A stretch of DNA of 64,000 nt from Desulfobulbus sp. (GTDB lineage: Bacteria > Desulfobacterota > Desulfobulbia > Desulfobulbales > Desulfobulbaceae): contig WQZH01000008.1 of the NCBI GenBank assembly GCA_009780825.1, positions 20,343-84,342 on the forward strand, read 5' to 3'. Under the pieces are notes generated by a model. It did no database searches. It was given only the letters and a program-made list of their open reading frames with translations, and had not been told where the DNA came from. Each line of letters begins with the position of its first letter. Position 1 is the stretch's first letter. The translations under genes were made by a program, and so were the position numbers. Below, in pieces: positions 41,309-52,477 of the stretch.

Positions 41309-42940
41309 ATGCAACTCGCTTTGGCAGCGCAGATGCGCGAGCTTGATCGGCAGGCCATCGCCGAGATCGGTATACCCGGCATGGTCCTGATGGAAAACGC
41401 CGGCCGGGCCACGGTCGATAAGATGGAGCAAAGCTTCGGTCCTGTGGCGGGCAAAACCGTCTGCGTCTTTGCCGGTCCCGGCAACAACGGCGGCGACGGG
41501 CTGGTCATCGCCCGCACAGTGCATGGGCTGGGCGGATTCCCCTTTGTTTTCTTTCCCGGCGACCCCAAGCGGCTCACCGGCGACGCGGGCCAGAACTTCA
41601 CGATCTATCAGCGGTTGCGGCTCCCGTATCAGGTTCTCGACAGCCAGGAAAAAGCAGGTGAACTCACCGACGCGGTGCTCGCCCTGAGCCGAACGTTTCC
41701 GATCCATTCCCTGGTGGATGCCCTGTTCGGCACTGGTCTTGAACGCACGATCAGCGGCGTATTCCTGGAAACGATCACCTGCCTCAACACCCTCCAGGAC
41801 CGGCATCGGCTGCCGGTGGTCAGCGTTGACATTCCCTCTGGCCTCCACAGCGACACCGGGGATATCTTAGGCGGCGCGGTCCGAGCTGATCTCACCGTGA
41901 CCTACGGCCTGGCCAAGCCCGGACATTTTCACCATGGCAGCGCTGGTGTCGGCCGCCTGGCCTGTGTCGACATCGGGCATCCGGCCGAAGTGATCGCCCG
42001 GATGCCATTGCCGGGGATACTGATCGACCAGCCCTTCCTTGCCCGTCACCTGCGCAAGCGCCCCCTCACGGCGCACAAGGGCACCAACGGCCATCTCCTC
42101 ATCCTTGCCGGTTCCGCGGGCAAAACAGGGGCAGCCCTGCTCTGCGGCCAGGGCGCTCTCCGCAGCGGTGCTGGCCTGGTGAGCTTTGCGGTGCCCGCCG
42201 ATCTCAACCCAATTTTTGCAACCGCCATCGCCGAATCCATGTCAGTCCCGCTGCCCGCGTCAGCCGGCTTTCTGTCTGTCGACGATCATCAGCAGATTAT
42301 AGCCCTCTGTTCCGGCAAGAACGGCATCGTGCTCGGTCCCGGTATCGGGACCGCCAAGGCAACGGCAGAGCTGGTCCGGCGCCTCTACAGCTCGTATGCC
42401 GGCCCACTGGTGGCCGATGCCGATGCCCTCACCATTCTGGCCGCCCATCCGGATGTGCTCCGCAATCCGCCTGGACCGAGAATACTGACCCCTCATCCCG
42501 GCGAGATGGCCCGACTGCTCGGCACCCCTGTCGAAGCGGTACAGGCAGACCGGCTCAAGGCGGCCCAATGGCTCAATGGTCACGGCGCAGAAGGACGGCC
42601 GCCGATGATCACCGTGCTCAAGGGAGCGGGGACCGTGATCGCCTCTGCCGACGGCGCCTGGGCAATCAATGCCTCCGGCAATCCCGGCATGGCCACCGGC
42701 GGCATGGGCGATGTACTGGCCGGCATCATTGGCGGCCTGCTGGTCCAGGGGTACGGTCCCTGGCACGCCGCCTGTCTCGGAACCCATCTGCACGGCCTGG
42801 CCGCGGACCGGATTGCCGTTGACCAGCCCTACGGCTACACCGCCACGGAGGTGGCGCGGCAACTGCCGCACCTCTTTGGTTCACTCTGTCTTTCATCTCA
42901 AGGAGATGAAATGGCCGCCTCCCTCCGGCCGTTGGAGTGA
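41309..42940 (+). CDS. nnr: Bifunctional NAD(P)H-hydrate epimerase / ADP-dependent NAD(P)H-hydrate dehydratase
   Basis: 543 aa; MENAGRATVDKM...VFAGPGNNGGDGLVIAR; GSAGKTGAALLCGQGALRSGAGLV; NASGNPGMATGGMGDVLAGIIGGLLVQG. Confidence 0.96.
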   Translation: MQLALAAQMRELDRQAIAEIGIPGMVLMENAGRATVDKMEQSFGPVAGKTVCVFAGPGNNGGDGLVIARTVHGLGGFPFVFFPGDPKRLTGDAGQNFTIYQRLRLPYQVLDSQEKAGELTDAVLALSRTFPIHSLVDALFGTGLERTISGVFLETITCLNTLQDRHRLPVVSVDIPSGLHSDTGDILGGAVRADLTVTYGLAKPGHFHHGSAGVGRLACVDIGHPAEVIARMPLPGILIDQPFLARHLRKRPLTAHKGTNGHLLILAGSAGKTGAALLCGQGALRSGAGLVSFAVPADLNPIFATAIAESMSVPLPASAGFLSVDDHQQIIALCSGKNGIVLGPGIGTAKATAELVRRLYSSYAGPLVADADALTILAAHPDVLRNPPGPRILTPHPGEMARLLGTPVEAVQADRLKAAQWLNGHGAEGRPPMITVLKGAGTVIASADGAWAINASGNPGMATGGMGDVLAGIIGGLLVQGYGPWHAACLGTHLHGLAADRIAVDQPYGYTATEVARQLPHLFGSLCLSSQGDEMAASLRPLE

Positions 42941-43206
42941 AAGGCGGACAAGGAAGCGGAAAAAAGAACCCTCGCTGTACCTGACGGCATAGATGTGCCG
43001 GCTTCTGACCCCTAACCGGATATACCAGAGAGGTTACGTGGCCAAGGCCGCGTAAAAGACCAACAAACCAAAAAGGGAGATGGATCGCTGAAAGGTTGCG
43101 CAGGTTGATGTGCTGATGATGGCAAGACAGGTCCGGCAGCTCGTTCCTCAAACGCCACACATCAAATCATCTCTTGCCAGGCCGGGAGGCCTCCATATAC
43201 AACGTC

Positions 43207-43860
43207 ATGCATATTGTAGCCATCAACGGCAGCCCGAGAAAAAACTGGAACACCGCCACCATGCTGACCAAGGTCCTTGAAGGCGCCGCCGCGCGGGGCG
43301 CATCCACCGAGTTGGTCCACCTCTACGATCTCACCTACAAGGGCTGCACCAGTTGCTTCGCCTGCAAGCTGATTGGCGGGCCAAGCAATGGCCGTTGCGC
43401 CATGCAGGATGACCTGCGGCCGATATTGGAACAGATTGAGACCAAGGTCGACGCGCTCATTCTGGGATCGCCGATCTATTTCGGCCAGGTGACCGGCGAG
43501 ATGCGCTCCTTCCTGGAACGGCTGCTGTTCGCGCCGCACGTCTACAGCCAGCCGCCGCGCTCGGTCTTTCCGCGGACCATCAAAACCGCCGCCATCTATA
43601 CCATGAATGTGGCCGAGGAACTGTGCGCGCACCTGGGGTACCCCGCGATGTTCAACGCCACTGCATCCTCGCTGACCCGAACCTTTGGCGTTGAGAGCGA
43701 AGTCCTGTGCTGCTTCGATACGTATCAGTTTCCCGATTACGGCAAGGTGATCATGGAATACATGGATGCGGCAAAGAAAGCGGCGCGGCGGGACACGGTT
43801 TTTCCCGAAGATTGCAAGCGGGCTGTCCAACTGGGCGAACGGCTGGCCACGGCCGGATAA
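43207..43860 (+). CDS. NADPH-dependent FMN reductase / iron-sulfur flavoprotein-like
   Basis: MHIVAINGSPRKNWNTATMLTKVLEGA...YKGCTSCFACKL...VDALILGSPIYFGQVTGEMRSFLERL. Confidence 0.9.
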   Translation: MHIVAINGSPRKNWNTATMLTKVLEGAAARGASTELVHLYDLTYKGCTSCFACKLIGGPSNGRCAMQDDLRPILEQIETKVDALILGSPIYFGQVTGEMRSFLERLLFAPHVYSQPPRSVFPRTIKTAAIYTMNVAEELCAHLGYPAMFNATASSLTRTFGVESEVLCCFDTYQFPDYGKVIMEYMDAAKKAARRDTVFPEDCKRAVQLGERLATAG

Positions 43861-43992
43861 CAAAAGAGCGGCCTTTGCCTGGACGCGCCCATGAGGAAAC
43901 CGCAATCCACGCAGCGCGTCTGTGCAACCATGGTATTTCCCCGGCTGGGCCCGCCTTCTCACCTGAAACCATCAACCAACGAGATGCTGACC

Positions 43993-44520
43993 ATGACCAA
44001 AGAACTCCTGGAGACGATCATCGGCCAGATGGCGACCAATCCCCGCGGAGTGCACGGGCTCTCCCATTGGGCCAGGGTGTATGACAACGGCCTGCGCCTG
44101 GCCGCCGAGACCGGAGCCGACCGACGGGTGGTCGAATTGTTTGCCCTGTTTCACGACAGCCGCAGGCTCACCGACCAGGCCGACCCCGACCATGGCCCCC
44201 GCGGCGCCGTGCTTGCCGAGCGATACCATCGCGACGGCCTGTTGCTTTTGGACGATGAACCATTGCGCCTTCTGCTCACCGCCTGCCGCCTGCACACCGC
44301 CGCCCGGACCCACGACGATGCGACCGTACGCACCTGTTTCGATGCCGACCGGCTCGATCTCGCCCGCGTCGGCAAAACAGTGGACCCGGCTTTCCTCTGC
44401 ACCGATGCGGCCAAAAACCCGGCATGTATCGCCTGGGCGAGTGAACGGAGCCGCGCCGGTGTCGTCCCGGATAACATCATCGGTCAGGCCCTACGGGCGC
44501 TGGCCGCCACCGCCCGCTGA
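43993..44520 (+). CDS. HD domain protein
   Basis: GVHGLSHWARVYDNGLRLAAETGADRRVVELFALFHDSRRLTDQADPDHGPRGA; start uncertain (43984/43993). Confidence 0.85.
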   Translation: MTKELLETIIGQMATNPRGVHGLSHWARVYDNGLRLAAETGADRRVVELFALFHDSRRLTDQADPDHGPRGAVLAERYHRDGLLLLDDEPLRLLLTACRLHTAARTHDDATVRTCFDADRLDLARVGKTVDPAFLCTDAAKNPACIAWASERSRAGVVPDNIIGQALRALAATAR

Positions 44521-44527
44521 ACCGTCT

Positions 44528-45601
44528 TCATTGGTCTCCGGAAGAGGGGACGCCGGCCTGTTCCTCCACCCACCAATGCTCGCCTGCCCGAAGCGGCCGA
44601 ATGCGCCCCTCGGGAACAGCGGCGCTCCGCATGGCGGCCCGCAGGTCGCAGAGCGGCGTCTCGTAGCCGGTGTCGGCCAACTGAAACATGGCGTAATGGG
44701 TAGGCAGCATCAGTGGCCGTCCTAAATCATTCCACGCCTTGACCGCCTCTTCTGGATTCATGTGGTTGTCGGCCATGAACCAGCGGGGCTCGTAGGAACC
44801 GATGGGCAGGACCGCGAGGCGGAACGCGCCGTATTTGGCTGCGGCGGCGCGGAAATTGTCGCCATCGGCATACCCGCTGTCACCGACAAAATAGATCGCG
44901 CCTCCGGGCGTGGCAAGGACGAAGGCCGCCCAGAGTGCCCGATTGCGGTCCCAGGGGCTGCGGGCCGACCAATGATGCATCGGTTCCAGATGAATCGTCA
45001 GCCCAGGAGCGACCGTCACCTGTCCGCCCCAGTCGCGGGCCTCGATGCGGGCTGCGGGAATGTGGCCGCGGATAATCCTGTCATTGCCCAGGGGCACGAT
45101 GATCAGAGGATGGTCGCGCTGCCACAACTTGGCCATGGTGGCCAGGTCGAGGTGATCGTAGTGGTTGTGGCTGATCAGCACCACATCAATGGGCGGCAGA
45201 TCATCAAAGCGAATACCCGGCGGATGGACCCGCCTGGGTCCTGCCCAGGTGAACGGACTGGTTCGCTCCGACCAGACCGGATCAATGAGGATATTGAGTC
45301 CCTGGGTTTGGATGAGCAAGGTGACATGGCCGACGAATCCGACTCGCAGCCCGTCGCCCTCCACCCTGCGGGGCGGCTTGTCGGTGGCAGGCAGTTCGCT
45401 GCAGGTGGGCCAGGATTGCCGCTTGCGGGTAGCATACCACTTGAGCACCTTGGCAAAGGTCTTGTGGTCCGGTTTGCCGGGGTTGAAAAATCGTTCGCCA
45501 TTGAAATGGTCGGAAACCGGGCCGTCGTAATAATGCGGGGAACAGGAAACGAGCATCAGGACAGGAAAAAAGCAAAAGATGATCGGAACCGCATGGCGCA
45601 T
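44528..45601 (-). CDS. MBL-fold metallo-hydrolase (NAPE-PLD/UlaG-like lipoprotein)
   Basis: Lipobox [65 protein letters not shown]; start uncertain. Confidence 0.88.
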   Translation of the reverse strand: MRHAVPIIFCFFPVLMLVSCSPHYYDGPVSDHFNGERFFNPGKPDHKTFAKVLKWYATRKRQSWPTCSELPATDKPPRRVEGDGLRVGFVGHVTLLIQTQGLNILIDPVWSERTSPFTWAGPRRVHPPGIRFDDLPPIDVVLISHNHYDHLDLATMAKLWQRDHPLIIVPLGNDRIIRGHIPAARIEARDWGGQVTVAPGLTIHLEPMHHWSARSPWDRNRALWAAFVLATPGGAIYFVGDSGYADGDNFRAAAAKYGAFRLAVLPIGSYEPRWFMADNHMNPEEAVKAWNDLGRPLMLPTHYAMFQLADTGYETPLCDLRAAMRSAAVPEGRIRPLRAGEHWWVEEQAGVPSSGDQ

Positions 45602-45846
45602 GACCTCGGGCATACCCGTACACCGGGTCATTGCGCCGGTACGGCGTTGGATGAGGATACAATAAACGATCTTGCCGGGAAAACAATTCCAGACAGCGTT
45701 TTGTTTCGACGCCGGCACCATGCTACCGATCTCTCTCCAAAGAGGGAGAAGCTGGAGTGCGTTGCCTTCCCGCCCCCGATACGCATACTGCGTGCCCTTT
45801 CCCGGCAACGCCATCTCCGCCAATTACCAACCTGCTTTTGCCCCTG

Positions 45847-45966
45847 GCAGGCTGTTGAAAAAGGATTTTCAGTGCTCATTGCCCCACAATATGCAGGAAC
45901 CGATCAGCCAAGAGTCCTACATATCGTACCATCAATGCTCGATTTTAGAGTTTTTCAACATCCTGC
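45847..45966. mobile_element. MITE-like / IS-end-derived element upstream of the mutase gene
   Basis: 120-bp segment bounded by gcaggctgttgaaaaa (45847-45862) and tttttcaacatcctgc (45951-45966), inverted with 15/16 identity (17/19 if extended to ctggcagg/cctgctag); no coding sequence inside. Confidence 0.6.
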
Positions 45967-46102
45967 TAGCAACAAATTTGCTTTGCTTATTTCCCAAGGG
46001 TACTTTACGTTGCCCTACCTTTTTGTGTTTTCCGCAAAGATTGATCGATATCGTCCTGGGCATCCGCCCGTAGCCCCCTTCAACTTTTCAAGGAGGTCCG
46101 CC

Positions 46103-49100
46103 ATGTCTCACCCCCCTGCCGGTCAACAGGCGCATTACAAACCTGCCCGCAAGGTCCGCTTCATCACTGCAACCTCGTTGTTCGACGGTCATGATGCCAC
46201 CATCAACATCATGCGCCGCATTCTCCAATCCACCGGTGTGGAAGTCATTCATCTCGGCCATAACCGTTCGGTACAGGAAATCGTCACCGCCGCCCTGCAA
46301 GAAGATGCGCACGGCATCGCGATCACCTCTTACCAGGGCGGTCACGTCGAATTTTTCAAATACATGATCGACCTGCTCAAAAAAGGGGGCGGCGAAAACA
46401 TCAAGGTTTTCGGCGGCGGCGGCGGCGTCATCGTGCCGGACGAAATACACGAGATGCAGACCTACGGGGTGAGCCGCGTCTATGCTCCGGAGGACGGCCA
46501 GCGCATGGGACTGCAGGGCATGATCAACGAAGTGGTCGAACTGGCCGATGTCGATCTGCCTCCACTCCCCACAGACGAAAACGCTCTGCTTGCCCAGCTT
46601 GCCAGCGGTGACCGGCGAGTCCTCGCCCGGGTCATCACTGTTCTGGAAAACAGGGAAGCGTCGGCAACGCTCATCCAGGCGATCCGCGAAGGCGCTGCCA
46701 GCCGCAAAACTCCGGTATTGGGGATCACCGGCACCGGCGGCGCCGGCAAGTCCTCGCTCACCGACGAATTGGTCCGCCGCTTCCGCCTCGACCAAAACGA
46801 TCGCCTCAAGCTGGCAATCATCAGCATCGATCCCTCCCGCAAGCGTACCGGCGGGGCGCTCTTGGGCGACCGCATCCGGATGAACGCCATCGAACACGAA
46901 AACATCTACATGCGTTCGCTGGCCACCCGCGAGACCGGCTCGGAAATCTCGGTGGCCCTGACCGAGGTAATCGACGCCTGCAAGCTCGCCGGCTTCGATC
47001 TGGTCATTGTCGAAACCTCCGGAATCGGCCAGGGCAACGCCGCCATCGTGCCGCACGTCGATGTCTCGCTCTATGTCATGACCCCGGAATTCGGCGCCGC
47101 GTCACAGTTGGAAAAGATCGACATGCTTGATTTCGCCCACTTCGTGGCGATCAACAAGTTCGACCGCAGCGGCGCCGAGGACGCCCTGCGCGACGTGCGC
47201 AAACAATACCAGCGCAACCATGAGGCATTCGGCACGCCGCCGGAACAGATGCCGGTCTTTCCCACCATCGCCGCCCGCTTCAACGACGACGGGGTCACCG
47301 CCCTCTACCAGGCCATACTCCCCACCCTGAAAAAGCTGGGGCTGACACTCGAACCGGGCCGGCTGTCCCAAATCGCCGTTCCCGCTTCATCGGGCGACCG
47401 GGCCATCGTGCCGCCCGAACGGACCCGATACCTGGCCGAAATCGCCGACTGCGTACGCGGTTACCATGCCCATGTCGACGCCCAGGTGAGAACTGCCCAG
47501 GAACGTCAAGCCCTGACTTTGGCCAAGGGCCTGTTTGGCACCTGCGACAAGCCGACAGACAATTTCGACGAACTGCTCGCCGCCAAGGAAGGCGAACTCG
47601 ATCCGAAGGCGAAGAAGCTGCTCGACACTTGGCCCAAGCTGGTGCGGCAGTATTCAGGCGACGAGCACGTGGTCACCATCCGCGACAAGGAGATCCGCAC
47701 CAAGCTGACGCGCACCTCGCTCTCCGGCTCCACCATCCGCAAGGTCTATTTGCCCAGGTACAAGGATGAAGGCGAGATTCTCCGCTTCCTGATGAAGGAA
47801 AACGTCGCGGGTCTGTTCCCGTTCACCGCCGGCGTCTTTCCCTTCAAACGGGAGAACGAAGATCCGACCCGGATGTTCGCCGGCGAAGGCGATGCCTTTC
47901 GCACCAACCGGAGATTCAAACAGGTCAGCGAGGGCATGCCGGCCATCCGCCTCTCCACCGCCTTCGACTCGCCCACCCTCTACGGCTGCGACCCGGACGA
48001 GCGACCGGATATCTATGGCAAGATCGGCAATTCGGGCGTGTCCATCGCCACCCTGGACGACATGAAGGTGCTGTACAGCGGCTTTGACCTCTGTGCGCCC
48101 TCGACCTCGGTTTCCATGACTATCAACGGTCCGGCGCCGATCATTCTGGCCTGTTTCTTCAACACCGCCCTTGACCAGCAGATCGACCAGTTCGTAGCCA
48201 ACAACGGTTGCCAACCGAGCGACGAAGAACGGCGGGCCATCCGCGCCCAGGTCTTTTCCACGGTGCGCGGCACGGTTCAGGCCGATATCCTCAAGGAGGA
48301 TCAAGGCCAGAACACCTGTATCTTTTCCACCGAGTTCGCGCTGAAAATGATGGGCGACATCCAGGAATATTTCGTCCGGCGGCAAGTGCGCAACTTCTAC
48401 TCGGTGTCGATCTCCGGCTACCACATCGCCGAGGCCGGCGCCAACCCGATCTCGCAACTGGCCTTCACCCTGGCCAACGGGTTCACGTATGTCGAGGCCT
48501 ACCTGGCCCGAGGCATGCACATCGACGATTTCGCCCCCAATCTCAGCTTCTTCTTCTCCAACGGCATGGAGCCCGAATACTCGGTGATCGGCCGGGTGGC
48601 CCGCCGCATCTGGGCCGTGGCCATGAAGCATAAGTACGGCGGCAACGAACGCTCGCAGAAACTCAAATACCACATCCAGACCTCAGGCCGTACCCTGCAT
48701 GCCCAAGAGATGGCCTTCAACGACATCCGGACCACCCTCCAGGCGCTGATCGCCATCTACGACAACTGCAACAGCCTGCATACCAACGCCTATGACGAGG
48801 CGATCACCACCCCCACCGAGGAATCGGTGCGGCGGGCCATGGCCATTCAGTTGATCATCAACCGCGAGTGGGGTCTGGCCATGAACGAGAACCCGAATCA
48901 GGGGGCCTTTGTCATCGAGGAATTGACCGACCTGGTCGAGGAAGCGGTGCTCAGGGAGTTCGAGGCCATCGCCTCACGCGGCGGCGTGCTCGGCGCCATG
49001 GAGACCGGTTACCAGCGCAGCAAGATCCAGGAAGAATCGCTCTACTACGAGCACAAGAAGCACGACGGCTCCTATCCGATCATCGGAGTCAACACCTTCC

Positions 49101-49363
49101 GCAATCCCAAGGGCGAGGTGTCGGGCGAAATCGAACTGGCCCGTTCCACCGAGGAGGAAAAACAGTCGCAAATCACCCGGCTGTGGGATTTCCAAGCCCG
49201 CAACCGAGAGGCTGCCGGTCCCATGCTCGAGCGGCTCAAACAGACGGTGATCAACAATGGCAACGTCTTCGCCGACCTGATCGACGCGGTACGGGTCTGC
49301 TCGGTCGGCCAGATCACCGAAGCCCTCTACGAGGTAGGCGGTCAGTACCGGCGTTCGATGTAA
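46103..49363 (+). CDS. icmF: Fused acyl-CoA mutase (IcmF-type: B12-binding domain + MeaB-like GTPase + mutase large domain)
   Basis: [38 protein letters not shown] (B12); [19 protein letters not shown] and [21 protein letters not shown] (GTPase); [18 protein letters not shown]-like and [24 protein letters not shown] (mutase). RBS aggagg; ORF extension 44762-46102 is spurious. Confidence 0.93.
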   Translation: MSHPPAGQQAHYKPARKVRFITATSLFDGHDATINIMRRILQSTGVEVIHLGHNRSVQEIVTAALQEDAHGIAITSYQGGHVEFFKYMIDLLKKGGGENIKVFGGGGGVIVPDEIHEMQTYGVSRVYAPEDGQRMGLQGMINEVVELADVDLPPLPTDENALLAQLASGDRRVLARVITVLENREASATLIQAIREGAASRKTPVLGITGTGGAGKSSLTDELVRRFRLDQNDRLKLAIISIDPSRKRTGGALLGDRIRMNAIEHENIYMRSLATRETGSEISVALTEVIDACKLAGFDLVIVETSGIGQGNAAIVPHVDVSLYVMTPEFGAASQLEKIDMLDFAHFVAINKFDRSGAEDALRDVRKQYQRNHEAFGTPPEQMPVFPTIAARFNDDGVTALYQAILPTLKKLGLTLEPGRLSQIAVPASSGDRAIVPPERTRYLAEIADCVRGYHAHVDAQVRTAQERQALTLAKGLFGTCDKPTDNFDELLAAKEGELDPKAKKLLDTWPKLVRQYSGDEHVVTIRDKEIRTKLTRTSLSGSTIRKVYLPRYKDEGEILRFLMKENVAGLFPFTAGVFPFKRENEDPTRMFAGEGDAFRTNRRFKQVSEGMPAIRLSTAFDSPTLYGCDPDERPDIYGKIGNSGVSIATLDDMKVLYSGFDLCAPSTSVSMTINGPAPIILACFFNTALDQQIDQFVANNGCQPSDEERRAIRAQVFSTVRGTVQADILKEDQGQNTCIFSTEFALKMMGDIQEYFVRRQVRNFYSVSISGYHIAEAGANPISQLAFTLANGFTYVEAYLARGMHIDDFAPNLSFFFSNGMEPEYSVIGRVARRIWAVAMKHKYGGNERSQKLKYHIQTSGRTLHAQEMAFNDIRTTLQALIAIYDNCNSLHTNAYDEAITTPTEESVRRAMAIQLIINREWGLAMNENPNQGAFVIEELTDLVEEAVLREFEAIASRGGVLGAMETGYQRSKIQEESLYYEHKKHDGSYPIIGVNTFRNPKGEVSGEIELARSTEEEKQSQITRLWDFQARNREAAGPMLERLKQTVINNGNVFADLIDAVRVCSVGQITEALYEVGGQYRRSM

Positions 49364-49385
49364 CGGCGTGACAAGCGATCTTGGT

Positions 49386-49414
49386 CCCGCCCTGGTACAT
49401 CCATCCAGGGCGGG
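49386..49414 (+). terminator. Hairpin downstream of icmF
   Basis: cccgccctgg tacatccat ccagggcggg, perfect 10-bp stem 20 bp after the stop; weak T-tract. Confidence 0.6.
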
Positions 49415-49570
49415 TTGCTCACGACTCCGGGATCAAACGATCTGCACACGCCCCATGGGCCCGATTGCTTGACAGGTTTTGCTCTTTGTGGGCTCAAGCG
49501 CAGAAATTTCTTTCTTCAACCCCTTGCTCAACTATTCATCGCAACAGGTTGATTTCATTTTCTGGCATCA

Positions 49571-49607
49571 ATGGGAGACGCTCAACCAAAGCGCCTCCCA
49601 TTTTTTT
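49571..49607 (+). terminator. Rho-independent terminator in intergenic region
   Basis: atgggagacgct caacca aagcgcctcccat followed by T7, plus strand. Confidence 0.7.
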
Positions 49608-49817
49608 ACGCCAACTCCCTATCCATATGTGGTTCCATTGCCAAATCAAGCAAGCTGTGATTGGCACAGCGCAACTTGGCAGAGGAGATGCGTCATGGTG
49701 ACCAAAGGGAGAAATCCCCCATGATGCCATTGCAGCGGGTTGGCTTGGCCAACCACCGCTCGCCGCACCCGCCGAAACAACCCCAAAAACATACTGCGTT
49801 GTGCAGTGGAACTGGAG

Positions 49818-50735
49818 TTACTTGAGCGTTTCGAACGTGTACCCGTCGCCTTCAGCCCGCACCAGACCAACACCTGGGAAGGGCAGGTGCACGGCCGCAA
49901 TTGGCATTGCATCTTGTGCGACCTGCTTGAGCGTGCGCTGGCGGGTCTCCCTGGCCATAGACTGATCGACATCGAAATCAGCATTGATGTCCGGGCGGGC
50001 AAACTGTATGGACCCAGCGTGCAGCAGATCGCCGACAAAGAAGAGTTGCTTGCCCTTGGATGCGAGCATGAAGCCGGTATGTCCCGGCGTGTGGCCAAAC
50101 AGGGCAACGCTGGTAATGTCAGGGGAAACCACTTCGCCCGGCGTGAACAAAACCAACAGGTTATCGTGTTCCAGCACGCGCAGCACGCCGCGGACCATCG
50201 AGAACGCCTCGCGTCTGCCTTCCGGAGTCTGGCGCATGGCCTCGTCGCTCATCCAATAGTCGTACTCGATCCTAGCCACATAGACCTGCGCCTTGGGGAA
50301 GGCGGATTTGCCGTCTTTGACCAGCCCGCCGATGTGATCGCCGTGCAGATGGGTGACGAAAATTTTGCTGATGTCCTCCGGGGCGGTTTTGGCTTCTTGC
50401 AGGCACAGGAGCAGTTGTCCGTTTCTCTCCGGTCGCAAGGTGCCGTTGCCGGTATCGACCAGGAAACGTTCTTGGCCGTGTTCGATCAGAAAGACATTGA
50501 ACGAGCCGGACACCTGTTGCTTGCCCGCCATGGCCAGCAGGGTAGCTTCGTCGGCGCCTTTAAACAGGCTGATCGGGAAACCGTGCGCTCCATCCAAAAG
50601 CGGCACAACGGAAAAATCCCCCACCACAACGGCCTTACCCACCATTGGCTGCGGCGGCGCGGGTTGTGCGGCTTCGGCTGGAGCGGCGAACAAACCAACA
50701 AACATCAGGCCCAATAGATACAGTAACGTGTTCAT
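49818..50735 (-). CDS. Secreted MBL-fold metallo-hydrolase
   Basis: 305 aa, signal peptide MNTLLYLLGLMFVGLFAAPAEA; KIFVTHLHGDHIGGLVKDG; GHTPGHTGFMLAS; FVGDLLHA. Confidence 0.9.
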   Translation of the reverse strand: MNTLLYLLGLMFVGLFAAPAEAAQPAPPQPMVGKAVVVGDFSVVPLLDGAHGFPISLFKGADEATLLAMAGKQQVSGSFNVFLIEHGQERFLVDTGNGTLRPERNGQLLLCLQEAKTAPEDISKIFVTHLHGDHIGGLVKDGKSAFPKAQVYVARIEYDYWMSDEAMRQTPEGRREAFSMVRGVLRVLEHDNLLVLFTPGEVVSPDITSVALFGHTPGHTGFMLASKGKQLFFVGDLLHAGSIQFARPDINADFDVDQSMARETRQRTLKQVAQDAMPIAAVHLPFPGVGLVRAEGDGYTFETLK

Positions 50736-51230
50736 GACGGCTCCTTTTTGTTTCTCTTTTTTTCAATGCAAAGCACTCTCTCTTTCTTGCGGATTGGAAA
50801 AGAAGCGGCGGGACGGGACAGGGCAAGAGGAATCGGAATATTATGCAACCAATATCGCTATCATTGCAACCATGAATGCCCTTGCCAGGGTCGAAGAGAG
50901 GGAAAACCAATTCAGGTGCTCCTGGTCAGAATCGCCGGCAGCCGTGCCAAAAATGTGCAGGGAATCCGTCGTAAAAGATTGCGCTTCCGCTTCCTCGTTC
51001 CGCGCACCTTGCCAGCCTTCGAGCAAGCGACCGCATTCTATTGAATACTGACCCAGGCCAACATTGTGCTCTCTTTTACTCCAGACGGGCGGCTTGACTT
51101 CTGCCATCAGCCGGTTCGTCCCCTTGGCGGACCCCATATCTCTCCGATTTTTTGAGCGTGTTGTGGTGCCATCGGCACCAAGGCTGTATTGGAAAAACCC
51201 GTCTTCGCGCAGGCTACCGAAAGATGACAT

Positions 51231-52451
51231 TCACTCCTCCGCCACCCTCCGCTTCGGGTTCGGCAGCAGCACCGCCACCAGCCCCAGCAGGGGCAGACAA
51301 GAACAGAACTGATAGACCACATCAATGCCGTACACATCGGCAAACCAGCCCAGCAGGGCGGCTCCTACTCCTCCCAAACCGAACGACAACCCGAAAAAAA
51401 GGCCGGCAATCATGCCCACCTTGCCGGGAAACAGTTCTTGGGCATAGACCACCATGGCCGGGAAAGCCGAGGCAATCAGCAGGCCGATGACAAAGGTGAG
51501 TGGTCCGCTCCAGAACAAAGAGGCATACGGCAGGGCCAGGGTAAAGGGAGCGGCGCCGAAAATCGACCACCAGATAACCGGCTTGCGGCCGATACGGTCG
51601 CCGATCGGTCCACCGAGCATGGTACCGACCGCCAAGCCGAAAAAGAAGACGAACAAATGGAGTTGCGCTGTTTGCATCGAAACCTGGAACTTGTGCATCA
51701 AGTAAAAGGTGAGGTAGCTGTTTATGCTGGAGGTATAGAAAAATTTGGAAAACATCAGCACCAGCAACACCAACAGCGGCCAGATCGCCGAAGAGCGATA
51801 CTGTGCGCCGCCTGTTGGTCCGGCTACCTTGGATCGCTGAATTTCCCGCAACTTGCGGGCATACCATCCGCCAACCTGCCAGAGAATGACCATGGCCAGA
51901 AACGCGATCAGGGAAAACCACGCCAGGCTTGAGCGCCCGTAGGGGATGATGATCAGCGCGGCGAGCAAAGGCCCGGCCGAGGTGCCGCCGTTGCCGCCGA
52001 GCTGAAAAATCGACTGCGCCAGGCCATAGTGTCCGGCCGAAGCCATGCGCGCCACCCGCGAGGATTCCGGATGAAAAACCGACGAACCAACGCCGATCAT
52101 GGCCACCGACAACAGCAACAGGCCATAGTGGGGGGCGAACGCCAGGGCGATCAGTCCGATGAGGGTGCACCCCATGCCCCAGGTCAGGGAATAGGGCTGG
52201 GGATAGCGGTCCGAGTACAGCCCGACCAGGGGCTGCAGCAAGGAAGCGGACATCTGGAAGGTCAGGGTTATCAACCCAATCTGGGTGAAACTGAGCTGGA
52301 AACCGGTTTTGAGGAGAGGATAGATCGCCGGGATAAGCGACTGAATCAGGTCGTTGAGAAAATGGGAGATGCCGACTGCCGCCAAAACCTTGAGCGCGAT
52401 ACGCTCTGGACGTGCGGCCGCGACGCTGCCGGTTGCTGCTTGTTGCGCCAT
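51231..52451 (-). CDS. MFS transporter, fosmidomycin-resistance (Fsr)-like
   Basis: 406 aa; SHFLNDLIQSLIPAIYPLLKTGFQLSFTQIGLITLTFQMSASLLQPLVGLYSDR...GVGSSVFHPESSRVARMASAGHYGLAQSIFQLGGNGGTSAGP, typical of Fsr-type MFS. Confidence 0.9.
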   Translation of the reverse strand: MAQQAATGSVAAARPERIALKVLAAVGISHFLNDLIQSLIPAIYPLLKTGFQLSFTQIGLITLTFQMSASLLQPLVGLYSDRYPQPYSLTWGMGCTLIGLIALAFAPHYGLLLLSVAMIGVGSSVFHPESSRVARMASAGHYGLAQSIFQLGGNGGTSAGPLLAALIIIPYGRSSLAWFSLIAFLAMVILWQVGGWYARKLREIQRSKVAGPTGGAQYRSSAIWPLLVLLVLMFSKFFYTSSINSYLTFYLMHKFQVSMQTAQLHLFVFFFGLAVGTMLGGPIGDRIGRKPVIWWSIFGAAPFTLALPYASLFWSGPLTFVIGLLIASAFPAMVVYAQELFPGKVGMIAGLFFGLSFGLGGVGAALLGWFADVYGIDVVYQFCSCLPLLGLVAVLLPNPKRRVAEE

Positions 52452-52477
52452 GGGGGAAGTTCCTTACGCGGGTGCGA

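Noticed and set aside
44762-46102. N-terminal 447-codon extension of the 1533-aa ORF upstream of IcmF
   Set aside because: It is antisense to the MBL-fold hydrolase gene, has unnatural composition and spans the MITE-like element; the RBS aggagg and ATG at 46103 give the family-typical start.
47654-48673. 339-aa minus-strand ORF
   Set aside because: Antisense shadow of the mutase gene.
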